From positions 1-62,346 of the forward strand of contig JAGBKK010000001.1 of the NCBI GenBank assembly GCA_017934045.1: a stretch of DNA of 62,346 bases, read 5' to 3'. The DNA is from Neisseriaceae bacterium (lineage in GTDB: Bacteria > Pseudomonadota > Gammaproteobacteria > Burkholderiales > Neisseriaceae). The notes under the pieces were generated by a model, which saw nothing but the letters and a program-made list of their open reading frames with translations, made no database searches and was not told where the DNA came from. Position 1 is the stretch's first letter; every line of letters starts with the position of its first letter. Below are positions 9,149-17,460 of this stretch, piece by piece. The position numbers and the translations under genes are program-made.

Positions 9149-9517
9149 ATGAACCGACACAACAAATCCTATCAACGCATAGACCGCATAAAAGAGCAAC
9201 TGTTACGAGAATTGTCGTCTGAAATTCAAGCCTTAAAAGACCCACGCTTTGGTATTTTTACGCTGACAGACGCAGAAATTGCTCGCGATTACAGTTGGGC
9301 AAAAGTGTATTACACCGTGTTGGATAACGAGAAACAGCAAGACGCACAGCACGCTTTTGACGCGGCAAAAGGGCGATTACGCAACGCTTTATCGCACAAA
9401 ATTTCGCTGTTTCGTATGCCTGAACTGTCGTTTATCTACGACACCGCCGAAGAGCAGGCAAGGGCAGTGGATAAACTGTTGGCACAAGTAGCAAACGAGC
9501 CGCCGATTGAAGAGTAG
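9149..9517 (+). CDS. rbfA: 30S ribosome-binding factor A
   Basis: 122-residue KH-like protein that binds late 30S precursors and is needed for 16S 5'-end maturation and cold growth. Typical parts are RIDRIKEQLLRELSSEIQ at the N-terminus, DPRFGIFTLTDAEIARDYSWAK in the centre, and MPELSFIYDTAEEQARAVDKLL near the end. AGGAG precedes the start. It is usually linked to truB and infB; here truB is 8 kb away, so this linkage is broken. Confidence 0.95.
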   Translation: MNRHNKSYQRIDRIKEQLLRELSSEIQALKDPRFGIFTLTDAEIARDYSWAKVYYTVLDNEKQQDAQHAFDAAKGRLRNALSHKISLFRMPELSFIYDTAEEQARAVDKLLAQVANEPPIEE

Positions 9518-9640
9518 GGTGGGTTTATAACCCACCGCCGACAATGTAAGGTGTTGTTGTAGGGTGGGTTTCCTAACCCACCAAACAAGTCGTAAGACTT
9601 GTTTGTAAATATTTTCAGGCTGCTTAAAACACAATGAAGT
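9515..9640. repeat. Tandem GTAGGGTGGG palindromes with an ACAAGTCGTAAG module
   Basis: Two copies of a GTAGGGTGGG...CCCACC palindrome (about 9516-9536 and 9559-9582) are followed by AAACAAGTCGTAAGACTTGT, itself a small inverted repeat. The same two-module order recurs at 35449-35485. A shorter related copy lies after ybiT (about 9095-9120). Confidence 0.7.
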
Positions 9641-9663
9641 TAAAATAAAATTAGGAAAAAATA

Positions 9664-10233
9664 ATGATTGATGATAATCCATATTCACCACCAAAATCAG
9701 AAGATTTCAGGCTGCCTGAAAATAATTATCAACCGACAAAAGGGCAGAGAATTACTCGAATTATTATGTGTTTTGTACTTATGTGGTTGATTTTTACTAT
9801 TATTTTTATAGTATCTGGTGGTTTAGGAAATATAAGTGAATGGGTATTTACCGCAAAAGAAATGCCATTTGAAACGCTATTAGTGGTATTTCATTTGAGT
9901 ATTCGTTTTTTAGTTCCATTAGCTATACCTTTACTGATATTTTCCATATTAAACGAATATTTAACTATTTTAAGTAAAAGTAATTTTCGGTATTTATTTA
10001 TATATATATTAGTTAATGCTATTTTAATAAGTTTAAGTGTGTTTTTTTTCGATTTTATATTGGATAAATTTTTCTCTTGGAGAAAATGGCTTGTTATTAC
10101 ATTTCACTTTGAATTTAGTTTTTATAATTTAAACTCATTGTTTTCTATTTGGTATATCACTATTTTTATTGTTGAATTAATTTTAAATATTCATTATAAA
10201 TATTACGCTAAAAAATCCTTTCAGGTAGCCTGA
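9664..10233 (+). CDS. Membrane protein with N-terminal NPYSPP motif (tandem paralogue 1)
   Basis: 189 residues with four or five hydrophobic helices and an N-terminal cytosolic tag IDDNPYSPPKSE. The tag and the following KGQRITRII are shared with the gene at 10284, so the two are paralogues. A DNA uptake sequence (9706-9720) is in frame and encodes FRLPEN directly after the tag. AT-rich, with no recognised function. The upstream region (GAAGTTAAAATAAA...TTAGGAAAAA) is repeated almost exactly before the next gene, which points to a tandem duplication. Confidence 0.7.
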   Translation: MIDDNPYSPPKSEDFRLPENNYQPTKGQRITRIIMCFVLMWLIFTIIFIVSGGLGNISEWVFTAKEMPFETLLVVFHLSIRFLVPLAIPLLIFSILNEYLTILSKSNFRYLFIYILVNAILISLSVFFFDFILDKFFSWRKWLVITFHFEFSFYNLNSLFSIWYITIFIVELILNIHYKYYAKKSFQVA

Positions 10234-10283
10234 AATGCAGTTTAACAAATGTAGTGAAGTTAAAATAAAGTTAGGAAAAAACA

Positions 10284-10826
10284 ATGATTGACAACCCATA
10301 TGCACCGCCAAAATCGGAAAATTTTAAGTTACCTAAATTAACAAAAGGGCAGAAAATTAGACATATTTTATTAGGTGCATTATCTTTTTCATTATTATCA
10401 ACTTTATTAAGTGGTATTTTTGCTGTAATCAATCTATTTTTTAGTGGAAAAGAAATACAAATATATATCTTATGCTTTGTTCTTATTATACCATTTTTAC
10501 TTTCATTTATTATTGGTATTATTTTTTCTATCTATAATGAACGACATATTAGAAAAGTTAAAAATAGATATATTTATTCATTAATTAGTGCTATTGTTAT
10601 TCTCGTAATAATGAATATGATTTTAATCTTTGGTACATTATTTTTTGTAGCAAAATATTCTAATTTTGATTTTAATTTGGATTACTTATTTAATGCTTTA
10701 ATACACATGTATAGCAAGAGCAAACAATGGATTTTAGATATAGAAACTTTTATTATTATTGCCATTAGCATTTTTATTACCATAAAAATATTAGATAGAC
10801 ACCGTGATTATTTGTATAATCAATAA
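10284..10826 (+). CDS. Membrane protein with N-terminal NPYAPP motif (tandem paralogue 2)
   Basis: 180 residues, about four hydrophobic helices, N-terminus IDNPYAPPKSENFKLP then KGQKIRHILLG. It is a diverged copy of the gene at 9664: both start the same way and carry the same leader with TTAGGAAAAA before the ATG. After the tag the sequences diverge, so the tag and first helix appear to be the constrained part. The position encoded by an uptake sequence in paralogue 1 reads FKLP here, without an intact uptake motif. Very AT-rich; function unknown. Confidence 0.7.
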   Translation: MIDNPYAPPKSENFKLPKLTKGQKIRHILLGALSFSLLSTLLSGIFAVINLFFSGKEIQIYILCFVLIIPFLLSFIIGIIFSIYNERHIRKVKNRYIYSLISAIVILVIMNMILIFGTLFFVAKYSNFDFNLDYLFNALIHMYSKSKQWILDIETFIIIAISIFITIKILDRHRDYLYNQ

Positions 10827-10864
10827 TTTTCAGGTAGCCTGAAATATAATATAGAGAAAACAAA

Positions 10865-11653
10865 ATGACCGATATTTTGAATAAAATCAATCAAACAAAA
10901 TTTGAAGAAGTGGCGTTTGCCAAAAAACACATTTCTTTGGCGGATATAAAATTGCAAGCCCAAGACCGTGAAAATCCACGTGATTTTTTGGCAGCCTTGC
11001 ACGCTAAACACGCACACAATCAGGCGGCGGTGATTGCGGAAATTAAAAAAGCCAGTCCCTCCAAAGGCTTAATTCGTGCGGATTTTAATCCGCCTGCATT
11101 AGCAAAGGCGTATGAACAGGGTGGGGCGGCGTGTTTGTCGGTTTTAACCGATGAAAAATATTTTTCAGGCAGCCTGAAATATTTGCAACAAGCAAAAGCA
11201 GCGTGCGATTTGCCTGTGCTACGCAAAGATTTTGTGGTTGATGAATACCAAATTTATCAGGCTCGTGCCAACAGTGCAGACGCTGTGTTGCTGATTGCGG
11301 CAAGTTTGTCGGACAATCAGTTGCAAGAATTTGAAGCCATTGCCCACGCATTGAATATGACGGCGTTAATCGAACTACACGATGAAGATGAATGGCAAAA
11401 ATGCCAACACTTAACTTCGCCCTTGTTTGGCGTGAATAACCGCAATTTGCGTTCGTTTGCCGTAGATACCGCACAAACGCTGCGTTTATTGCCACTACTC
11501 AAAAATAAAACTGTGGTGTGCGAAAGCGGTATTCAAACACATACGGATATTGTCAATATGCAAAACAATGGCGTACATACATTTTTAGTGGGCGAAAGTT
11601 TGATGAGAGAAGAAAATGTTACAATCGCCTTGCAAAAATTATTAGGCTTTTAA
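10865..11653 (+). CDS. trpC: Indole-3-glycerol phosphate synthase
   Basis: Fourth step of tryptophan synthesis, forming indole-3-glycerol phosphate in the cytosol. The 262-residue (beta/alpha)8 barrel shows AEIKKASPSKGLIR near residue 57 (catalytic lysine, phosphate site), LSVLTDEKYF, LRKDFVVDEYQI, GVNNRNLRSF and ESGIQTHTDI. An uptake sequence (11164-11178) is in frame and encodes FSGSLKYL, a segment where the family naturally has FxGSxxYL, so the uptake word fits the enzyme. It is not next to other trp genes. Confidence 0.95.
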   Translation: MTDILNKINQTKFEEVAFAKKHISLADIKLQAQDRENPRDFLAALHAKHAHNQAAVIAEIKKASPSKGLIRADFNPPALAKAYEQGGAACLSVLTDEKYFSGSLKYLQQAKAACDLPVLRKDFVVDEYQIYQARANSADAVLLIAASLSDNQLQEFEAIAHALNMTALIELHDEDEWQKCQHLTSPLFGVNNRNLRSFAVDTAQTLRLLPLLKNKTVVCESGIQTHTDIVNMQNNGVHTFLVGESLMREENVTIALQKLLGF

Positions 11654-11710
11654 GGTTGCCTGAATGCTTATTTTTCTTGATGAACAACAAAAATGTAGTT
11701 ACAATTTTGT

Positions 11711-11998
11711 ATGCAAAATGAATTTTTTGAATGGGACGAAGAAAAAGCAGACGCAAATTACAAGAAACACGGCGTTTCGTTTGATGAAGCCTCTTCGATA
11801 TTTGATGACGCTTTTGCTGTTACGCGTATAGATAAGCGAGAAAAATACGGCGAACTTCGTTTGTGTACGATTGGTATGAGTAATCGTGGCAGATTGCTCT
11901 CTGTTGCTTGGACACCAAGAGATGAGCGAAATCGTTTGATTTCCGCTTTTCTCGCAACAAATGAACGGAGAAAAATTTATGAAAAACAAAGATATTGA
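11711..11998 (+). CDS. brnT: BrnT family toxin
   Basis: 95-residue RelE-like ribonuclease toxin of a type II system. Family features: FEWDEEKADANYKKHGVSF at the N-terminus, the conserved DEASSIFDD, and RLLSVAWTPRDERNRLISA with the catalytic arginine-rich end (ERRKIYEK). The gene precedes and overlaps brnA, the standard BrnTA order. BrnT inhibits translation when not held by BrnA. Position directly after trpC with an uptake-like sequence between. Confidence 0.9.
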   Translation: MQNEFFEWDEEKADANYKKHGVSFDEASSIFDDAFAVTRIDKREKYGELRLCTIGMSNRGRLLSVAWTPRDERNRLISAFLATNERRKIYEKQRY

Positions 11999-12260
11999 CG
12001 CAATGGACGATGAAGACATTGAATACTACAAAAATGCAAATTCGCCCGATGATGAATGGTTGCCTGCTGACCAAATTCCGTGGATTAAAGCCTATCAAGA
12101 AAAAAAAGGTATTCGCAAAATGTATGCTCCACGCAAAAAATCAATCACCTTGCGGATTGATGAAGATGTACTCGAATTTTTTAAACAATCAGGGCGTGGT
12201 TATCAAACTCGCTTAAATGCGATTTTGCGTAAGGCAATGCAGGAACAATTAGCACATTAG
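11979..12260 (+). CDS. brnA: BrnA family antitoxin
   Basis: 93-residue antitoxin and autorepressor. The C-terminus carries the ribbon-helix-helix core KKSITLRIDEDVLEFFKQ and GYQTRLNAILRKAM; the N-terminal part (DEDIEYYKNANSPDDEW) wraps the toxin. The ATG at 11979 is preferred over one at 11961 because GGAG lies at the right distance, and the gene then overlaps brnT by 20 nt, which couples translation. The BrnTA complex normally represses its own promoter. Confidence 0.9.
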   Translation: MKNKDIDAMDDEDIEYYKNANSPDDEWLPADQIPWIKAYQEKKGIRKMYAPRKKSITLRIDEDVLEFFKQSGRGYQTRLNAILRKAMQEQLAH

Positions 12261-12335
12261 TGGGTGTTGCATAAAAAGCACGCATTGGTGTGCTTTTGTG
12301 TTTTCAGGTTGCCTGAAAAGTTTTGTGGAAAAAAA

Positions 12336-12944
12336 ATGAAAAAACAGCCAGAAGTTATATTTTTTAAAAAAGGTTCTCTTTTTCATAAAATAATGATGAT
12401 TTTCTTTAAGTCTTATATTCCAGTGTGTTTAATAGCATTGTTTTTATTGCAAATAGGATATACACATAATTTAAAATATTATTTTTCATTATATATTATT
12501 ACAATTTTATTTACCCTATATATATTGATTTGTTTTTTTATTTATGATAGGTATAATTTTTGTGAGAGAATAATTATCGTATTATTTTTTTCTATACCTA
12601 TTTATTTTTATTTTTTTGCTTTATTTTTAGTGTTAGGCGGTATTATTTCTCTATTTGACCATAATAATAAAATGCAAAATGCCTATGTTAATTATATGAA
12701 AATTCATAAACCAAACTATGGCTACCGTACTGGGAGTGGTTTGATTGGAGTAGATACTTATGAATATCGCATACTTTTTTCTAACGGAAAACAAGTTGTT
12801 TTACATTTTATGGCAGAAAAAGATAATTTTGAAGAAGGTAATTGTATTAAAATTGCTGCAAGTAAAAATATATTTACTGTTCGTGTTCAATTTAAAGAAA
12901 AATTGAATATTGATAATAAAAAAGATTGTTTATCAATAAAATAA
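12336..12944 (+). CDS. AT-rich membrane protein of unknown function
   Basis: 202 residues from the ATG at 12336 (GTGGAA upstream). Three or four hydrophobic helices occupy residues ~20-120; the rest is a soluble domain with a YEYRILFSNGKQVVLHF segment. The coding sequence is much more AT-rich than neighbouring trpC and map, suggesting acquisition. No family recognised. It lies between brnA and map and ends just before an uptake sequence (12947). Confidence 0.6.
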   Translation: MKKQPEVIFFKKGSLFHKIMMIFFKSYIPVCLIALFLLQIGYTHNLKYYFSLYIITILFTLYILICFFIYDRYNFCERIIIVLFFSIPIYFYFFALFLVLGGIISLFDHNNKMQNAYVNYMKIHKPNYGYRTGSGLIGVDTYEYRILFSNGKQVVLHFMAEKDNFEEGNCIKIAASKNIFTVRVQFKEKLNIDNKKDCLSIK

Positions 12945-12984
12945 CTTTCAGGCAGCCTGAAACTTTTTGAAATAGGAAAAAATT

Positions 12985-13761
12985 ATGAACATTATTATTA
13001 AAACGCCAGATGAAATTGAAAAAATGCGTATTGCAGGTCGTTTGGCGGCGGAATTGTTGGACTATATTACGCCGTATATCAAGGCAGGCACGACTACGGA
13101 CGAACTCAACACCTTGTGCCACAATTATCAAACCCAAGTGCAAGGTTGCACGCCTGCCCCTTTGGGATACGGCGAGCCACCGTATCCCAAGTCGATTTGC
13201 ACTTCCTTAAACAGCGTGGTGTGTCATGGCATTCCTGATAATAAGCCTTTGAAAAATGGCGATATTTTGAATATTGATGTAACCGTGATTAAAGACGGTT
13301 TTCATGGCGACAGTAGTCGTATGTTTTGCGTGGGCGAAGTGTCGCCGATTGCACAACGCTTAATCAAAATCACCCACGAATGTATGATGATTGGCATTGA
13401 AAAAGTGAAACCTGGTGCGTTTTTGGGCGATATAGGCTATGCGATTGCCAAACACGCTGAAAATAATGGCTATTCTGTGGTGCAGGAATTTTGCGGACAC
13501 GGCGTAGGGCGGCGTTTTCACGAAGAGCCGCAGGTGTTGCACTACGGTCAAAAAGGCACTGGGGCAGAACTTAAACCTGGTATGATTTTTACCATTGAAC
13601 CGATGATCAATCAGGGCAAACGCCACATTAAAATCGCCGCAGACGGCTGGACGGTGCAAACCAAAGACCGTAGCCTGTCCGCACAATGGGAACACGAAGT
13701 GTTGGTTACCGACACAGGCTATGAAATTTTAACCATCAGCCCGATGACAGGAGAGCCGTAA
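12985..13761 (+). CDS. map: Methionine aminopeptidase, type I
   Basis: Removes the initiator methionine from nascent proteins. The 258-residue pita-bread enzyme has the five metal ligands: D in NIDVTVIKDGFHGDSSR (two aspartates), H in GHGVGRRFHEEP, E in FTIEPM and E in WEHEVLV. PPYPKSICTSLNSVVCHGIP is the substrate-pocket segment. It is followed with no gap by a 49-codon membrane ORF that shares its ribosome-binding GGAGAG, so the two are probably translationally coupled. Confidence 0.96.
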   Translation: MNIIIKTPDEIEKMRIAGRLAAELLDYITPYIKAGTTTDELNTLCHNYQTQVQGCTPAPLGYGEPPYPKSICTSLNSVVCHGIPDNKPLKNGDILNIDVTVIKDGFHGDSSRMFCVGEVSPIAQRLIKITHECMMIGIEKVKPGAFLGDIGYAIAKHAENNGYSVVQEFCGHGVGRRFHEEPQVLHYGQKGTGAELKPGMIFTIEPMINQGKRHIKIAADGWTVQTKDRSLSAQWEHEVLVTDTGYEILTISPMTGEP

Positions 13762-13911
13762 ATGTTTGAATGGTGGCATAAGCCGTGGCAGGAGCGAACG
13801 ACCGTTGAACGCATTAAAGGAATGATTGTGGCGATTATCATTGCCACAGTGTTTATCGCAGTGATTGTGCTGTATTATTTTTATTTGCGTCCTCAAATTA
13901 GGGGAAATTGA
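13762..13911 (+). CDS. 49-residue single-helix membrane protein
   Basis: The ATG immediately follows the map stop codon, and GGAGAG lies within the end of map. The product starts MFEWWHKPWQERTTVER and continues into one hydrophobic helix (IVAIIIATVFIAVIVLYYFY) with a short basic tail. No family recognised. The tight coupling to map and a downstream terminator (13936-13966) support it being a real gene. Confidence 0.55.
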   Translation: MFEWWHKPWQERTTVERIKGMIVAIIIATVFIAVIVLYYFYLRPQIRGN

Positions 13912-13935
13912 TAATTTTCAGGTTGCCTGAAAAAT

Positions 13936-13966
13936 AAAAAATGCCTTGTTTTTCAAGGCATTTTTG
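13936..13966. terminator. Bidirectional rho-independent terminator
   Basis: AAATGCCTTG (13938-13947) and CAAGGCATTT (13954-13963) form a 10-bp stem with T-runs on both strands. It sits between the converging map-side operon and bolA. Confidence 0.85.
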
Positions 13967-14260
13967 TTATTTGTGCGAATGACCGTGATGACAGCGAAAG
14001 GCAGGTTTTGCCATATTATCCGAGCGTTGTTGCCATTCGTCAGGCGTTTGTGCGGCAGTAATGGACAAAGCATGCAGTTCATCGCTTGCCATTAAAGACT
14101 TCAAACCGTCCTTAATTAAACGGTGTCTTGCCAAACGCGTTTTGCCGTTAAAGGCAGTAGAGACCACTTCCACAAAAAAATGCCGCCCATCACCTGTTAC
14201 ACTTAAATGCTCACACGGTAACAGTTGTGCGATTTTTTGTTGTAATTCTTGAATGTGCAT
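13967..14260 (-). CDS. bolA: BolA family protein
   Basis: 97-residue class II KH-like protein. The core GDGRHFFVEVVSTAFNGKTR followed by RHRLIKDGL and ELHALSITAAQTPDEW matches BolA proteins, which pair with monothiol glutaredoxins in iron-sulfur handling. The C-terminal tail HHGHSHK is histidine-rich. Single gene on the minus strand, facing a terminator at its 3' side. Confidence 0.9.
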   Translation of the reverse strand: MHIQELQQKIAQLLPCEHLSVTGDGRHFFVEVVSTAFNGKTRLARHRLIKDGLKSLMASDELHALSITAAQTPDEWQQRSDNMAKPAFRCHHGHSHK

Positions 14261-14354
14261 AATATTTTCGCTTTAATCAAAAGAAATAGAGTGTAACGGA
14301 TTTATGCGTAAATAAACAGTACTTTTTATATGCCAATAAAAACCATAAAACCCC

Positions 14355-14383
14355 TTGCATAAACAAGTATTTTCTATTAAAAT
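14355..14383 (+). promoter_or_regulatory. Sigma-70-type promoter for rpsP operon
   Basis: TTGCAT (14355-14360), a 17-base spacer and TAAAAT (14378-14383) lie 45 nt before the rpsP start. Confidence 0.6.
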
Positions 14384-14428
14384 TGACCGTTTCAAAAAAT
14401 TAAATTGCAATTTTTAAGGACAAAAACA

Positions 14429-14668
14429 ATGGTAGTTATCCGTTTTGCACGCGGCGGTTCTAAAAAACGCCCGTTTTTTAATGTAGTGGTAACCGACTCA
14501 CGCAATCGCCGCGATGGTCGTTTTATTGAACGCATCGGTTTTCATAATCCGATTGCCAACGAAAAACAAGAAGCATTTCGCATTAACCAAGAACGCCTGA
14601 ATTACTGGGTGGGTCAAGGTGCACAAGTGAGCGAAGCCGTTCGCAAACAAATTAAAGCCGCCGCTTAA
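14429..14668 (+). CDS. rpsP: 30S ribosomal protein S16
   Basis: 79-residue ribosomal protein, first gene of the classic rpsP-rimM-trmD-rplS operon. [20 protein letters not shown] and [19 protein letters not shown] are diagnostic. The ATG at 14429 with AAGGA upstream is chosen over an ATG 24 nt earlier. Confidence 0.97.
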   Translation: MVVIRFARGGSKKRPFFNVVVTDSRNRRDGRFIERIGFHNPIANEKQEAFRINQERLNYWVGQGAQVSEAVRKQIKAAA

Positions 14669-14696
14669 ATAGTCTTTCAGGCAGCCTGAAAACAAT

Positions 14697-15203
14697 ATGG
14701 ACGCAAACAATTTAGTGCCGATGGGCTATGTCAAACAAGCCACAGGCATTAAAGGCTGGATAAAAATTAAAGCCGATACGGAATTTCCTGACGGTTTAAT
14801 GGATTATCCGCGTTGGTTTTTGGGCAGAAACGGCAACTGGCAGGAATATTCGCCTGAAAGCGGCAAAATTGCTCCTGATGGCTTTCAGGCGAAATTAGTC
14901 GGCATTGATGACCGTAACGCCGCTGAAATGCTGAAAGGTTGCACTATTGCCGTTTTGCGTGAAGATTTTGCCGAAACCGACACGGACGAATATTACTGGA
15001 CGGATTTAGTCGGTTTGACGGTAAAAAATCCACAAGGCGAAATTTTAGGCACGGTGAGCGGTTTGCAGGAAAGTGGGGCACACGATATTTTGGTAGTGCA
15101 AGGGGCTGAAAAACAGATTTTAATTCCCTTTGTGGCACAATTTATTTTAAGCGTGAGTCTCACTGAACAAATGATTCTTGCCGACTGGCAGGCTGATTAT
15201 TAA
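14697..15203 (+). CDS. rimM: Ribosome maturation factor RimM
   Basis: 168 residues. N-terminal domain: MGYVKQATGIKGWIKIKADTE-like opening (VGxVxxxxGxxGxxKV pattern). C-terminal PRC barrel: EYYWTDLVGLTVKN and GAHDILVV, ending ILIPFVAQFI. RimM binds S19 in the 30S head during assembly. Separated from rpsP only by an uptake sequence (14676-14690) and 2 nt from trmD. Confidence 0.95.
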   Translation: MDANNLVPMGYVKQATGIKGWIKIKADTEFPDGLMDYPRWFLGRNGNWQEYSPESGKIAPDGFQAKLVGIDDRNAAEMLKGCTIAVLREDFAETDTDEYYWTDLVGLTVKNPQGEILGTVSGLQESGAHDILVVQGAEKQILIPFVAQFILSVSLTEQMILADWQADY

Positions 15204-15205
15204 AA

Positions 15206-15946
15206 ATGTTGGTGCAAGTCATTACGCTGTTTGGCGAAATGTTTTCTGCCATCACCGAATACGGCGTTACAGGCAGAGCCGCCAAAAATGGCTTATGGCG
15301 ATTAGAAACCTTGAACCCACGCCACTTTGCCGATAATCGCTTGGGTTATATAGACGATAAACCGTTTGGTGGTGGGGCAGGTATGGTAATGCAAGCACCG
15401 CCCATTCAGGCAGCCTTAAATGTGGCGTTTGACAAAGCAGGTTGTCGGAAAGCCATTTATTTAAGCCCACAAGGAACGCCTTTAACGCACGAAAAAACGC
15501 TGGCATTGTCGCAACAAGAAAATTTAATTTTGCTGTGCGGTCGCTACGAAGGCATAGACGAACGCCTATTACAAGCGAATGATATTGAAGAAATTTCCGT
15601 TGGCGATTTTGTGGTGAGCGGCGGTGAATTGCCTGCAATGATGTTGATTGACGCAGTTTTGCGACACCGTCCCAATGTGTTGGGCGATGAACAATCGGCA
15701 CAACAAGATTCGTTTTGTGGCGGATTATTAGACTATCCGCACTACACACGCCCTGTTGAGTTTAACGGGCTGAAAGTTCCTGATGTATTGCTTTCAGGCA
15801 ATCATCAAGAAATTGCGAAATGGCGACACACACAGTCGCTCATTCGCACAAAAGAACGCCGTCCTGATTTATGGGCGCGGCACAGTTTAACCCCACAGGA
15901 AATCCAACTTTTGCAAGAAAGCAATGGAGAATCCATATTAGATTAG
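15206..15946 (+). CDS. trmD: tRNA (guanine-N1)-methyltransferase
   Basis: Methylates G37 of tRNAs using S-adenosylmethionine, preventing +1 frameshifting. The 246-residue SPOUT knot enzyme shows GGGAGMVMQ near residue 55, [28 protein letters not shown] and [17 protein letters not shown], with the C-terminal domain starting near 160. Third gene of the rpsP operon. Confidence 0.97.
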   Translation: MLVQVITLFGEMFSAITEYGVTGRAAKNGLWRLETLNPRHFADNRLGYIDDKPFGGGAGMVMQAPPIQAALNVAFDKAGCRKAIYLSPQGTPLTHEKTLALSQQENLILLCGRYEGIDERLLQANDIEEISVGDFVVSGGELPAMMLIDAVLRHRPNVLGDEQSAQQDSFCGGLLDYPHYTRPVEFNGLKVPDVLLSGNHQEIAKWRHTQSLIRTKERRPDLWARHSLTPQEIQLLQESNGESILD

Positions 15947-15957
15947 GAATAAACATT

Positions 15958-16338
15958 ATGAGTAACAAATGCAAAATCATTCAAGCGTTGGAAAACGAAG
16001 AAATCGCCCGCTTGAACAAAGAAATCCCCGAATTTGCACCAGGCGACACCGTTGCCGTATGGGTAAAATTCAAAGAAGGTAGCCGCGAACGCTTGCAAGC
16101 GTATGAGGGTGTGGTGATTGCCCGCCGCAATCGTGGTTTGAACAGTTCGTTTATCGTACGCAAAATCAGTAACGGCGAAGGCGTGGAACGCACATTCCAG
16201 TTATACGCACCCAGTGTTGCCAAAATCGAAGTCAAACGCCGTGGCGATGTTCGCCGTGCTAAACTGTATTACTTGCGTGGCTTAACAGGCAAAGCCGCTC
16301 GCATTAAAGAAAAATTACCCGCTCGCAAAGCAAAATAA
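15958..16338 (+). CDS. rplS: 50S ribosomal protein L19
   Basis: 126 residues located at the 30S-50S interface. [38 protein letters not shown], and the C-terminal [19 protein letters not shown] are typical. The ATG at 15958 (AGGAA upstream) is used. Last gene of the operon; a strong terminator follows. Confidence 0.97.
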   Translation: MSNKCKIIQALENEEIARLNKEIPEFAPGDTVAVWVKFKEGSRERLQAYEGVVIARRNRGLNSSFIVRKISNGEGVERTFQLYAPSVAKIEVKRRGDVRRAKLYYLRGLTGKAARIKEKLPARKAK

Positions 16339-16355
16339 TTCTTTAATGATGATCA

Positions 16356-16388
16356 AAATCGGACAAATCAGTTGTCCGATTTTTTTTT
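16356..16388 (+). terminator. Rho-independent terminator after rplS
   Basis: AATCGGACAA and TTGTCCGATT form a 10-bp stem followed by eight T. Confidence 0.9.
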
Positions 16389-16443
16389 AGGCTGCCTGAA
16401 AAACTTTATTCATAATAAAAACAATGAATTACATAAAAAACTC

Positions 16444-16471
16444 TTGACAGGTTTGCTATACTTTGTATGAA
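16444..16471 (+). promoter_or_regulatory. Promoter of the znuA-like gene
   Basis: TTGACA (16444-16449), 16-base spacer, TATGAA (16466-16471), 33 nt before the start codon; AAGGA precedes the ATG. No clear Zur or Fur box was recognised. Confidence 0.6.
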
Positions 16472-16503
16472 TAATCTTTTTTTTCATTTTTTAAGGACAA
16501 ATT

Positions 16504-17421
16504 ATGTTACGCAAGTTTTTGTTTTCTTTATCTTTAATGTCTGCCACGCTGGTGTTTGCTGAACCTGTTAAGGTGATGACCAGTTTCAGTATTTTGGGTG
16601 ATGTAACGCGGCAAATTGGTGGGGATAAGGTTGAAGTCTCTGAAATTGTGAAAGCTAATCAGGATATGCACATTTATCGCATTACCCCACAAGACGCTAA
16701 ACGCCTGCAAAATGTACAACTGATTTTGTTGAATGGTAAGGGTTTTGAAAGTAATGAATTTGTGAAAGCAGCCAAAGCTGCCAATGTGCCTGTTATTTTG
16801 GCATCTAATCACATTGAAAGCGTTCGCCGTGATGATGAACACCAACACGAACACGCACATGAACACGAACATGAACATCATCACGAGCATGCTCATCATC
16901 ATCACGGTGGCGATGATCCACATGTGTGGCAAGATCCTGTTTTTATGAAACAATATAGCAGAAATATTGCGGACGCTTTAAGCAAAGTCGATCCTAAAAA
17001 TAAGGATTATTATTCAAGCAAGCTGAAAAAATATCAGCAGCAATTAGACGATTTAGACGCATTGGCACAGCAATCTTTTGCTCATATTCCGCAAGACAAA
17101 CGCAAGGTGCTGACTTCACACGATTCTTTTGCGTATTTTGGGGCAAGGTATCAAGTGAAATTTTTAGCACCGCAAGGCGTTGCCGAAGACAGCGAACCGT
17201 CTGCCAAGCAAATGGCAGAAATTATTCGCACGGTGAAAAAAGAGAATATTCGTGCGGTGTTTATTGAAAATATCAGCAATCCAAAATTACTCAACCGTTT
17301 GAGCCAAGAAACAGGTGTGGCGGTTACAGGCAAATTGTATTCAGACGCTTTGCCTGAAAATGGTAGTTATGTGGAAATGATGAAACACAATATCGAAACG
17401 CTTTCCAAAGCAATGAAGTAA
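16504..17421 (+). CDS. znuA: Zinc/manganese ABC transporter substrate-binding protein (ZnuA/MntC type)
   Basis: 305-residue cluster A-I solute-binding protein with a cleavable signal peptide (cleavage after VFA near residue 19). Metal ligands fit the family: H in QDMHIYRITP, H in DDPHVWQDP, H-containing TSHDSFAYFGARY, and a late acidic ligand (YSDAL). A histidine-rich loop at residues ~115-140 (HEHAHEHEHEHHHEHAHHHH), typical for zinc-specific members, argues for zinc over manganese. No permease or ATPase gene lies beside it, so its partners must be encoded elsewhere. It is one cistron between a terminator and truB. Confidence 0.88.
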   Translation: MLRKFLFSLSLMSATLVFAEPVKVMTSFSILGDVTRQIGGDKVEVSEIVKANQDMHIYRITPQDAKRLQNVQLILLNGKGFESNEFVKAAKAANVPVILASNHIESVRRDDEHQHEHAHEHEHEHHHEHAHHHHGGDDPHVWQDPVFMKQYSRNIADALSKVDPKNKDYYSSKLKKYQQQLDDLDALAQQSFAHIPQDKRKVLTSHDSFAYFGARYQVKFLAPQGVAEDSEPSAKQMAEIIRTVKKENIRAVFIENISNPKLLNRLSQETGVAVTGKLYSDALPENGSYVEMMKHNIETLSKAMK

Positions 17422-17460
17422 GCGTGTTTCAGGCTGCCTGAAACGCTTTTAAGGTTGTGT

